Shown: piece after piece, positions 1 to 5,924 of the stretch
Layout of the letters: every line of letters starts with the position of its first letter
Numbering within the stretch: the stretch's first letter is position 1
Assembly: GCA_013697395.1 (NCBI GenBank)
Contig: JACCWY010000450.1
Span: 1 to 10,907, forward strand
Origin: Chloroflexota bacterium
GTDB taxonomy: Bacteria; Chloroflexota; Limnocylindria; QHBO01
Length of the DNA stretch: 10,907 bases
Direction of reading: 5' to 3'
Position numbers and translations under genes: made by a program
The notes under the pieces: generated by a model
Seen by the model: only the letters and a program-made list of their open reading frames with translations
Told to the model about the DNA's origin: nothing
Databases searched by the model: none

Positions 1-114
1 ATCCTCCGGCCCGCCCTTCTGCTCGTCCCCGACATCCCCGACGCGGTCGGCGGCAGCCTCTCCGGACGCTCACGCGGTGGTGTGAACGGTCGGTGCGAGG
101 AGGCTGAGCACTGA
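1..114 (+). CDS. Possible 3' end of an unidentified gene (partial)
   Basis: Frame 1 is open from the window edge to a TGA at 112-114, giving 37 residues. The first 20 codons end almost entirely in G or C and encode a hydrophobic stretch (RPALLLVPDIPDAVGG) followed by a polar tail rich in Gly, Ser and Arg. This third-position bias is what real genes in the window show, and it is better than the alternative frames here. It would converge on the cyclase-regulator gene, with hairpins between the two. I do not recognise a family. An open frame of this length can occur by chance in such GC-rich DNA, so this is weakly supported. Confidence 0.3.
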   Translation: MLRPALLLVPDIPDAVGGSLSGRSRGGVNGRCEEAEH

Positions 115-252
115 TGATCATGGACCGGCCATCACCGCTCAGCGGCGCTACGCACGCCCGCGACCACCCCGTCCTCGTCCGAGGCTCGCGGCACCTTCCC
201 TCGTGTCGAACTCGCGCCCTTGACCGGTGGCGAGCGTGAAGAGGAGCCGCTT

Positions 253-300
253 CTGCGGAGCCGCAGCGGCCCCAGGCTGAGCTAGCGCCGCTGAGCGGCG
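253..300. terminator. Tandem GC hairpins between convergent genes
   Basis: Two perfect stem-loops follow each other. CTGCGG/CCGCAG with a 2-nt loop lies at 253-266, and CGCCGC/GCGGCG with a TGA loop at 286-300. They lie 3' of the minus-strand cyclase-regulator gene (stop at 383-385) and also 3' of the possible forward gene ending at 114. That placement suits bidirectional termination. No T-tract follows either stem, so intrinsic termination is inference. A related palindrome, CCGCTCAGCGG, lies at 135-145. Confidence 0.35.
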
Positions 301-335
301 ATCTGGCCGGCAACCACGCGAAAGCCCGTACCATC

Positions 336-347
336 GTCAACGTTGAC
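336..347. repeat. 12-bp perfect palindrome
   Basis: GTCAACGTTGAC is a perfect dyad in the intergenic stretch, 35 bp beyond the stop of the cyclase-regulator gene. It has the size and symmetry of a dimeric-regulator operator, but no promoter could be assigned to it. Its role is unknown. Confidence 0.3.
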
Positions 348-382
348 CGGGTGCAGGAACGAGGGGATTCAGCGCGTTGCGA

Positions 383-1618
383 TCAGACCAGCTTGTGCTC
401 GACCGCATAGAGGGCGGCCTGGGTGCGCGAGGCCAGCGCGAGCTTGCCCAGGATGTTCGAGACGTGCGTCCGGGCCGTGCGCTCGGTGATGCCCAATCCG
501 TAGGCGATCTCCTTGTTCGACGCGCCCTTTGCGAGCTGCGACAGGACCTCCTTCTCGCGCGCGGTGAGGGGCTCGACAGGATCAGCTTCCTTCCGCTGGC
601 GCAGGCGCTGGGCAAGCAGGCGGGAGACGGCCGGGTCGAGGTGCACCTCTCCGTGGTAGGCAGCCCGGATGGCCTGTGCCACCTCCTCGGCCTCGGCGTC
701 CTTCAGCAGATAGCCTGACGCGCCGGCCTCGAGCGCGGTCGTGACCTTCTCCTCCTCGATGAAGCTCGTCACGGCGACGATCTCGATCTCGGGATGAGCC
801 TGCTTGATGGTGGCGATGGCCTCGAGGCCGCCCATCTCCGGCATGAGCAGATCCATCAGGATCACGTCGGGAACCAGGCGATCGGCGGCGGCGACGCCCT
901 CGCGTCCGTTCTCCGCCTCTCCGACCACGTCGAAGTCCTTGAGCAGCTCCAGGAAGGCGCGGAGGCCGCGCCGGACGACCGCGTGGTCGTCGACCAGCAG
1001 AACACGGATCGGTCCTTCTTCGTCAGTCACGCTCTCGATCCCCTGCGTCTCGGATTCTTCCGTTTGTGGCGCCTCGGCGGTTCGCGCGCGCGAAGTATGC
1101 GCCAGCGCGAAGACCCGCTCCGGGTCCGGCACGTCGCGCAGGCGCTGTGTGCCGAGGTCACGGAGCAGCGTCCCTTCCGGCACGGATCCGTTCAGCTCGT
1201 CGACGGTCGTACCGGACAGAAGCGTCTCGCCGCCACGGGCCAGGGCCTGGATCCTGGCCGCGCGAAACAGTGCTCGCCCGTAGTAGCGATCGTCGCGCAC
1301 CTCGACGTCCCCGGTGACGAGGGCGATCCGGACGCGCATGCGGCCGATGACGCCCCAGTCGTGGTCGGCGATGGCCGTCTGCAGCCGATCCGCGGCGGCC
1401 ACCGCCTGCGCCGCGTCCGGGAAGCTGGCATAGGCGCCGTCCCCGATCCGCTCGAACAGGCGGCCGCCGAGCTCGCGAGCGGTCGACGCCACCAGGTCGT
1501 GATACCGCGACAGCGCGGCTCCTGCGTGGGAACCGTGGCGCTCCGTCAGGCGTGTGCTGCCCTCGACGTCGGCGAACAGGAAGGTGAGATGCCTCGTCTC
1601 CGGATCAGCCTGGTCCAC
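383..1618 (-). CDS. Cyclase-homology domain fused to NarL/LuxR-type response regulator
   Basis: Read from the GTG at 1618, the product is 411 residues with three parts. The first is a class III nucleotide cyclase homology domain (about 10-175), with FLFADVEGST carrying metal Asp17 and RIGDG carrying metal Asp60. The second is a receiver domain (about 203-320), with acidic pair Asp210/Asp211, phospho-acceptor Asp256 in LMDLLMP, Thr284 and Lys306. The third is a LuxR-type helix-turn-helix (about 349-408, LTAREKEVL...SNKEIA...THVSNIL). A phosphorylated receiver would be expected to drive DNA binding; what the cyclase-like part adds is unclear. Three usual substrate or transition-state positions are replaced: Glu56 for Lys, Arg111 for Asp, Phe118 for Asn. 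I chose GTG 1618 because the cyclase family begins close to this point and a -10-like TATGCT lies 6 nt upstream. ATGs at 1672 and 1849 would add unrelated Arg-rich sequence and overlap the small gene at 1777. No partner kinase is adjacent. Confidence 0.85.
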   Translation of the reverse strand: MDQADPETRHLTFLFADVEGSTRLTERHGSHAGAALSRYHDLVASTARELGGRLFERIGDGAYASFPDAAQAVAAADRLQTAIADHDWGVIGRMRVRIALVTGDVEVRDDRYYGRALFRAARIQALARGGETLLSGTTVDELNGSVPEGTLLRDLGTQRLRDVPDPERVFALAHTSRARTAEAPQTEESETQGIESVTDEEGPIRVLLVDDHAVVRRGLRAFLELLKDFDVVGEAENGREGVAAADRLVPDVILMDLLMPEMGGLEAIATIKQAHPEIEIVAVTSFIEEEKVTTALEAGASGYLLKDAEAEEVAQAIRAAYHGEVHLDPAVSRLLAQRLRQRKEADPVEPLTAREKEVLSQLAKGASNKEIAYGLGITERTARTHVSNILGKLALASRTQAALYAVEHKLV

Positions 1619-1624
1619 GGGCCA

Positions 1625-1630
1625 AGCATA
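1625..1630 (-). promoter_or_regulatory. -10-like element of the cyclase-regulator gene (leaderless candidate)
   Basis: On the minus strand TATGCT is followed by 6 nt and then the GTG start codon. There is no Shine-Dalgarno sequence in the gap. Transcription starting 6-7 nt after the hexamer would begin at or beside the start codon. No convincing -35 is visible. Confidence 0.4.
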
Positions 1631-1725
1631 CCGACCGATGTCGACGAATGACGTACCGCCGCATGGGCCCATCAGCGCGCGCCCAGTCGCGACCGCCGGC
1701 CGTCGCGGCGGCGTTCGACGGATCC

Positions 1726-1741
1726 GATCATTGCGGTGATC
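1726..1741. promoter_or_regulatory. Inverted repeat upstream of small gene
   Basis: GATCA and TGATC are perfect 5-bp arms separated by TTGCGG, 35 bp before the start of the small basic-protein gene and inside the divergent promoter region. It could be an operator half-site pair or a short 5'-UTR hairpin. The assignment is tentative. Confidence 0.25.
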
Positions 1742-1761
1742 AACCACGACCAGACAGAGAC

Positions 1762-1768
1762 AAGGAGG
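1762..1768 (+). promoter_or_regulatory. Strong Shine-Dalgarno sequence of small gene
   Basis: AAGGAGG lies 8 nt before the ATG at 1777. It is a complete anti-16S match at ideal spacing and the best ribosome binding site in the window. It is the main evidence that the small frame at 1777-1986 is translated. Confidence 0.7.
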
Positions 1769-1776
1769 CAGCACCG

Positions 1777-1986
1777 ATGTTGGACGCTCGCGCAGCCGCG
1801 CTGGCAACCAGCGACGTCGCGTTCTTCTCGATGCCGCCGCGGCGGCCATCGCGTTCGGGACGGAGGCCCGGAGCGGGCAGGGCCACGGCCCGACGCCTGG
1901 TCCGTGCCATCCGCCGCGAACTGGCTCGCGCGGCGGAGGAGGCGGGCACGCCCGGGCTGCCGCGAATCACCAGGTACCCGTACTGA
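1777..1986 (+). CDS. Small basic protein of unknown function (69 aa)
   Basis: This 69-residue frame starts with ATG 8 nt after a perfect AAGGAGG and ends in TGA at 1984-1986. Most third positions are G or C, as in neighbouring genes. The protein has a short N-terminal segment (MLDARAAALATSDVAFF), a Pro/Arg/Gly-rich basic stretch (about 20-36) and a likely amphipathic helix of Arg, Ala and Glu (about 37-55), ending in PRITRYPY. I see no signal peptide, membrane helix or metal motif. The basic middle and helical end would suit binding to nucleic acid, ribosome or a protein partner, but that is only a guess. It lies alone in the divergent gap between the cyclase-regulator gene and mgtE, with a hairpin after its stop. 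I do not recognise the family. Confidence 0.6.
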   Translation: MLDARAAALATSDVAFFSMPPRRPSRSGRRPGAGRATARRLVRAIRRELARAAEEAGTPGLPRITRYPY

Positions 1987-2020
1987 GCCGATCAACCGTC
2001 GAATCGCAGGGGGACAATGG

Positions 2021-2046
2021 TGCCCGGGCCGGGCGTGGTCCGGGCA
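2021..2046 (+). terminator. GC hairpin between small gene and mgtE
   Basis: TGCCCGG (2021-2027) pairs perfectly with CCGGGCA (2040-2046) across a 12-nt loop that can itself fold with the stem (CCCGG/CCGGG alternatives). It begins 34 nt after the small gene's stop and ends 50 nt before the mgtE -10-like hexamer, which suits a terminator. No T-run follows. It does not resemble an M-box magnesium riboswitch. Confidence 0.35.
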
Positions 2047-2096
2047 TCCTGCGTGCTCGGAAGCGGATAGCACACCGGCGGGCGACCTCGCGGGAT

Positions 2097-2102
2097 TATT
2101 CT
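2097..2102 (+). promoter_or_regulatory. -10-like element of mgtE (leaderless candidate)
   Basis: TATTCT is followed by CCGCAG and then the GTG start at 2109, the same geometry as the divergent cyclase-regulator gene (TATGCT, 6 nt, GTG). There is no Shine-Dalgarno sequence, which suggests a leaderless transcript. No clear -35 is seen. Confidence 0.4.
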
Positions 2103-2108
2103 CCGCAG

Positions 2109-3479
2109 GTGACGCGACCGACCATCACCGGCACCCCGGACGCCGTTCCGACCGTCGCGCTGGATGAGCTGCTCGAGAGCGGCGACCTCGACCTGCTCGA
2201 TCGGTGGATGGACCAGGCTGACGTCGTCGAGATCGCGGAAGAGCTGTCGCGCCTGTCGCGCGAGCAGCGCGCGGTCCCCTTCCGGCTCCTCCGCAAGGAC
2301 CGAGCGCTCGAGGTCTTCGAGCTGCTCGACCCATCGCTCCAGCAGGAGCTGCTCGAGGGCCTGCGCGAGACGAACGTGCGTCAGCTGTTCGAGGAGATGG
2401 ACCCCGACGACCGAGCACGGCTGACCGAGGAGATGCCGGCCAAGGTCGCCCGGCGTCTGCTGGCGGGCCTGTCGCCGAACGAGCGTCGCCTGACCTCGAC
2501 GCTCCTCGGCTACCCGGAAGACTCGGCCGGGCGCCTCATGTCGCCCGAGGTGGCCAGCCTGCGGGCCGGCATGACTGCCCGCCAGGCGCTCGATCGGCTG
2601 CGGCAGATCGGCCGATCTGCCGAGACGATCTACGCGCTGCCCGTCACCGACGACCATCGGCGCCTGGTCGGGGCGCTGGGCCTCCGAGACCTGGTCCTGG
2701 CCGATCCTGACACCGCGGTCGGCGAGCTGATGGACACCGAGGTGTTCTCGGCCCGGGTCGACGCCGACCAGGAGGAGGCTGCGCGCCTCATCCGCGAGGC
2801 GGACCTGCTGGCGCTGCCGATCGTCGACACCGAGGACCGGCTGGTCGGCATCGTCACGTTCGACGACGCGATGGAGGTCCTGGAGGAGGAGGAGACAGAG
2901 GACCGCGCTCGGGCCGGTGGCGCCGAGCCGCTGGGCCGGCCATATATGGCGACCTCCGTCCTGCGCATCGCCCGCTCGAGAGTGGTCTGGCTGCTCTTCC
3001 TGATCGTGGCGGCCACGCTGACCGTCAACGTGCTGCAGGTGTTCGCCGGCACACTGGACCGGGTGGTCAAGCTGGCCCTCTTCATTCCGCTGATCATCGG
3101 CACCGGCGGCAACACCGGCGCGCAGGCTGCGACGACGGTGACGCGCGCGCTTGCGGTGGGCGAGGTCCGATTCGACGACCTGTGGGTGGTCATCCTGCGC
3201 GAGGCACGGGTCGGCCTGCTGCTCGGCGGGGTCCTGGGCCTGCTGGCGCTGGGTCCCGCGTCCCTCTACGTGGGGAGCGGCGAGATCGGCCTGGTCGTGA
3301 GCCTCACCCTCATCACGGTCTGCACCCTGGCCGCCTTCGTTGGCGCGCTCCTGCCGCTCGTGGCGCGCCGGATCGGCGTGGACCCCGCGGTCATGAGCGC
3401 GCCCTTCATCACGACGCTGGTGGACGCCTCGGGGCTGGTCCTCTACTTCCTGATCGCGCGGGCGGTGCTCGGCGTGTGA
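2109..3479 (+). CDS. mgtE: Magnesium transporter MgtE
   Basis: MgtE is a homodimeric inner-membrane Mg2+ channel gated by cytosolic Mg2+. The 456-residue product has the family's full layout and usual length. An acidic, Leu-rich N domain (about 15-135) is followed by paired CBS domains (about 138-198 and 204-262), starting at the typical EDSAGRLM. A charged connecting helix rich in Glu (257-266) leads to a five-helix membrane domain (about 290-456). The family signature GTGGNTGAQA lies at 331-340, and the last helices carry TTLVDASG, where Asp439 matches the pore-selectivity aspartate of the family. I chose the GTG at 2109 because it sits 6 nt after a TATTCT hexamer and there is little room upstream. 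The last codons overlap the start of tag (GTGA), so the two genes are probably co-translated. Feedback on transport is expected through Mg2+ binding to the N and CBS domains. Confidence 0.93.
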   Translation: MTRPTITGTPDAVPTVALDELLESGDLDLLDRWMDQADVVEIAEELSRLSREQRAVPFRLLRKDRALEVFELLDPSLQQELLEGLRETNVRQLFEEMDPDDRARLTEEMPAKVARRLLAGLSPNERRLTSTLLGYPEDSAGRLMSPEVASLRAGMTARQALDRLRQIGRSAETIYALPVTDDHRRLVGALGLRDLVLADPDTAVGELMDTEVFSARVDADQEEAARLIREADLLALPIVDTEDRLVGIVTFDDAMEVLEEEETEDRARAGGAEPLGRPYMATSVLRIARSRVVWLLFLIVAATLTVNVLQVFAGTLDRVVKLALFIPLIIGTGGNTGAQAATTVTRALAVGEVRFDDLWVVILREARVGLLLGGVLGLLALGPASLYVGSGEIGLVVSLTLITVCTLAAFVGALLPLVARRIGVDPAVMSAPFITTLVDASGLVLYFLIARAVLGV

Positions 3480-4072
3480 ACGCCCCAAAGCGCTGCCCCT
3501 GGGCCGGAGAGGATCCGCTCTACCTCGCGTACCACGACACCGAATGGGGCGTGCCAGTCCTCGATCCGCATCGGCTCTTCGAGCTGCTCTGCCTCGAGGG
3601 AGCGCAGGCTGGACTGGCCTGGATCACGATCCTCCGCAGGCGCGAGGGCTACCGCGCGGCATTCGACGGCTTCGACGCGCGGCGCATGGCCGAATACACC
3701 GATGCCGACCGCGACCGGCTCATGGCCGACGCGGGCATCGTCCGCAATCGGTCCAAGATCGCTGCCTTCATCGGGAATGCCCGAGCGTGGCTCGGCGTCG
3801 AGGATCCGGTGCGCCTTCTCTGGTCGTTCGTCGGCGGTGCACCGATCCAGAACCAGTGGCTCACGATGGAGGACGTGCCGGCCACGACGGATGCGTCGCA
3901 CGCCATGTCGAAGGCGCTTCGCGTGCTGGGGTTCCGATTCGTGGGCCCCACCATCTGCTATGCGCTCATGCAGTCCGCCGGCCTGGTGAACGACCACCTC
4001 GTCGATTGCTTCCGCTACGGGCAGGTGACCGGTGGCGGCCCGGCCCCCCGATGCTGGCATGGTGCGTGCTGA
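3476..4072 (+). CDS. tag: DNA-3-methyladenine glycosylase I
   Basis: This enzyme excises 3-methyladenine (and 3-methylguanine) from alkylated DNA to start base-excision repair in the cytoplasm. The 198-residue product aligns by eye with E. coli Tag (187 aa) over its length: CPWAGEDPLYLAYHDTEWG, then LCLEGAQAGLAWIT, then a long helical core ending GPTICYALMQSAGLVNDH. The zinc-snap ligands are all present (Cys7, His20, His174, Cys178), as are the base-pocket residues Glu41 and Trp49. The start is GTG at 3476, whose last two bases are part of the mgtE stop codon (GTGA), indicating translational coupling. A short Cys- and Gly-containing tail after residue 182 is longer than in E. coli. Why a repair enzyme is coupled to a magnesium transporter is not evident from the sequence. 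Confidence 0.93.
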   Translation: MNAPKRCPWAGEDPLYLAYHDTEWGVPVLDPHRLFELLCLEGAQAGLAWITILRRREGYRAAFDGFDARRMAEYTDADRDRLMADAGIVRNRSKIAAFIGNARAWLGVEDPVRLLWSFVGGAPIQNQWLTMEDVPATTDASHAMSKALRVLGFRFVGPTICYALMQSAGLVNDHLVDCFRYGQVTGGGPAPRCWHGAC

Positions 4073-4102
4073 TCCGCAGTCCAAAACCGTGCCTAGTTCG
4101 CA

Positions 4103-5593
4103 ATGACCGCGCTCGAGCTGATCAGCCTGGTCACACAGGTGTTGTTCACCGGCCTGTTCGTGGCCGTCCTCTGGCACGCCCTGCGACAGCCGACGCGCGC
4201 ACGGCTCGACACGGTCCTTCTGTTCGGCTCGATCGCGCTGGTGGTGGTTCTCTCGCGCGTGCTGCAGCTCCTGAGCATGAGCGATGCGGAATGGGCCGGC
4301 GGCCTCCTGCTCCTGTTCCTCAACGTCGGGCCATACGCCATGATCCGGCTCGTCGACGACTTCAGCGGCACGGCGCGCTGGGTCCAGATCGCGGGGGCGG
4401 CGGCGTTCGTCCTCATTGCGGTCCTCGGCCTGATCAGCTTCCGGACGGCCCCCGTCGTCATCGAGGTCGCCAGCCTGGTCTGGTTCATCGCCGTCGGCGG
4501 TTACGCCGCGATTGCGTTCGCGCGCTCCGCACGCAGCTCGCGCGGGATCACCCGACGGCGCATGGTGGCGGTGGCGACCGGCGCAGGGCTGTTCATCGTC
4601 GCCATCGTCGTCGCGTTCGTCGGCGCCCTCGTCCCGAGCGTGGCCGGGGTGCTCGGCGTCCTGACCCAGCTGACCGCCCTCGCCGCCGTGATCGCGTTCT
4701 TCCTCGGCTTCGCGCCACCAACGTGGGTCCGCCACGCCTGGCGGGAGCCGGACCTGCGGAGATTCCTCGAGCGCTCCATTCACCTGACCGGCCTGGCCGA
4801 CGACCGCGAGGCCATCGCTGAGCTCCAGCGTGCGGTCGCCGATGCGTTCGGGGCTTCCGGCTCGGCGATCGGCATCGCGGATCCCCAGCGGCCCGTGCTG
4901 CGTCATCTCGACCGCGACGGGGAGTGGGTGGAGTATCCGAATGATGCCTTCATCGGCGGGAGGGCATTCACCGCCCAGCGGCGGCTGGTCGCGATGGACG
5001 CGCCCGGCGCGGACCCGGACCACGCCGACGTGTACGCGCGCACGAGCGCCAACACGGTGATCGCCGCACCGGTGAGCGCCGAGGGCCGCCGGATGGGTGT
5101 CCTGACCGTCTATGCCGATCGAGCCCCGATCTTCGTCGAGGACGACATGTGGCTGCTGGAGCTCCTCGCCGACCAGACGGCCGTCCTGTTGGAAGCGCGG
5201 GCGCTGACTACGCAGGCCGGCGAGCTTCGCGGCAGGGAGGAGGCGGCCCGCCTCAAGGAGGAGTTCCTGTCAGCGGCCGCGCACGACCTGCGGACGCCGC
5301 TGACCGTGGTGCTCGGCCAGGCCGAGCTCATCGAGCGTCGCCTGCTGCGCGATCCGGCCGCGTCGATCGATCCTGCCGGCATCAGCCGCATGGCCCGCGA
5401 GGCGCGGCACCTGCGCGATCTCGTCTCGGAGCTGCTCGACGCGCAGCGCCTGGAGCAGGGGTTGACGGTGATGGACCGCGCTCCGGCCGACCTCGGTGCC
5501 ATCGTCGAGACAGTGCGCGCGCGCCACGTCGAGCACGGCGTGCCCCTGCTGCGCGGACGACAAGCCGCCCGCGATGCGGGTCTGGCAGGATGA
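4103..5593 (+). CDS. Sensor histidine kinase, N-terminal fragment (7TM-GAF-HisKA)
   Basis: This open frame gives 496 residues. About seven hydrophobic helices (roughly 5-26, 36-57, 67-84, 94-113, 117-140, 155-177 and 182-204) form a membrane sensor. A GAF-like domain (about 228-366, NTVIAAPVSAEGRRMGVLTVYA) follows. A short charged coiled coil leads to HisKA (about 384-455), with phospho-acceptor His394 in AAAHDLRTPL. After about residue 480 (HVEHG) the frame leaves kinase sequence and stops at 5593, so no ATP-binding domain is encoded. The start is ATG 4103, 30 bp after tag, with no clear Shine-Dalgarno sequence. The domains would normally sense a membrane or cytosolic signal and pass phosphate to a partner regulator, here most likely the receiver protein at 5917. 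On its own this piece could dimerise and be phosphorylated only in trans. Confidence 0.75.
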   Translation: MTALELISLVTQVLFTGLFVAVLWHALRQPTRARLDTVLLFGSIALVVVLSRVLQLLSMSDAEWAGGLLLLFLNVGPYAMIRLVDDFSGTARWVQIAGAAAFVLIAVLGLISFRTAPVVIEVASLVWFIAVGGYAAIAFARSARSSRGITRRRMVAVATGAGLFIVAIVVAFVGALVPSVAGVLGVLTQLTALAAVIAFFLGFAPPTWVRHAWREPDLRRFLERSIHLTGLADDREAIAELQRAVADAFGASGSAIGIADPQRPVLRHLDRDGEWVEYPNDAFIGGRAFTAQRRLVAMDAPGADPDHADVYARTSANTVIAAPVSAEGRRMGVLTVYADRAPIFVEDDMWLLELLADQTAVLLEARALTTQAGELRGREEAARLKEEFLSAAAHDLRTPLTVVLGQAELIERRLLRDPAASIDPAGISRMAREARHLRDLVSELLDAQRLEQGLTVMDRAPADLGAIVETVRARHVEHGVPLLRGRQAARDAGLAG

Positions 5594-5924
5594 GCGCGAG
5601 GCCCGGATCGCCGTCGTCGACCACGGAGCCGGAGTGCCGTTGGCCGATCGCGAGCGCATCTTTGAGCGCTTCTACCGCGCGCCGAACGCGCAGAGCATCA
5701 CCGACACCGGTATGGGCCTGGGCCTCTACATCTGCCGCCGCATCGTGGAGGAGCATGGCGGGCGCATCTGGGCCGAGGCGACCCCGAGCGGCGGTGCCAC
5801 GTTCGTGTTCTCGATTCCCCTCGAGCCCGACGCGGCCGCAGAGTCGCACGGGTCCGAGCGGCCCATGGCCGACCTACCGTCCTGGTCGCCAACGGCAGTC
5901 ACCGAGGCTGCCGCCGATGCCTGA
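5574..5924 (+). CDS. Sensor histidine kinase, C-terminal ATPase fragment
   Basis: This frame holds the second half of a HATPase_c domain: a strand RVWQDEREARIAVVDHG, the G1 box DHGAGVP, the F box IFERFYRAP, the G2 box TGMGLGLYI and the closing GGRIWAEATPSGGATFVFSIP. An acidic, Ala-rich tail of about 35 residues follows. The N-box is missing, so ATP and Mg2+ binding should fail. The first ATG in this part is at 5574 (116 aa); recognisable coding sequence may begin about 20 bases earlier (ADDKPP). No ribosome binding site is visible at 5574, so I infer this is the displaced end of the gene starting at 4103, not a separate gene. Its stop overlaps the start of the next gene by 8 bp. Confidence 0.6.
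   Translation: MRVWQDEREARIAVVDHGAGVPLADRERIFERFYRAPNAQSITDTGMGLGLYICRRIVEEHGGRIWAEATPSGGATFVFSIPLEPDAAAESHGSERPMADLPSWSPTAVTEAAADA

Larger units (their letters stand above)
4103..5924 (+). pseudogene. Membrane GAF sensor histidine kinase, broken by internal deletion and frameshift
   Basis: The parts of one histidine kinase lie in order but in two frames. Seven membrane helices, GAF and HisKA are in the frame of 4103. The G1, F and G2 boxes of the ATPase domain lie one frame shift later, from about 5553. The N-box region that should lie between them (NxxxNAxKY type) is absent from all forward frames. About 40-50 residues appear to be missing, with a net change of 3n+2 bases. As sequenced, no intact kinase can be made. 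Either the gene is decayed, or the assembly lost about 120-140 bases here. The two fragments are described separately. Confidence 0.7.

Noticed and set aside
794..1651. 285-codon forward open frame opposite the cyclase-regulator gene
   Set aside because: The minus strand carries three clear domains here. The forward product has no family features.
1619..1849. 77-residue N-terminal extension of the cyclase-regulator from ATG 1849
   Set aside because: The added residues are Arg/Pro/Ala-rich and unlike the family. They would overlap the small gene at 1777, and the GTG at 1618 fits the domain boundary and the -10-like hexamer.
1987..2108. M-box magnesium riboswitch upstream of mgtE
   Set aside because: The gap contains only one simple GC hairpin and no conserved M-box elements. 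A leaderless start would leave no 5'-UTR for a riboswitch.
1992..3488. 498-codon open frame antisense to mgtE
   Set aside because: mgtE is complete and convincing on the forward strand. The antisense product is low-complexity and His/Gln/Arg/Asp-rich.
3443..5023. 526-codon open frame antisense to tag and the kinase
   Set aside because: It crosses two well-supported forward genes, and its product is Asp/Arg/Glu/Gln-rich without motifs. It is a composition artefact.
5496..5573. Start of the ATPase fragment at ATG 5496
   Set aside because: Residues from 5496 to about 5552 are Cys/Ser/Arg-rich and are the out-of-frame reading of the HisKA end. There is no ribosome binding site.
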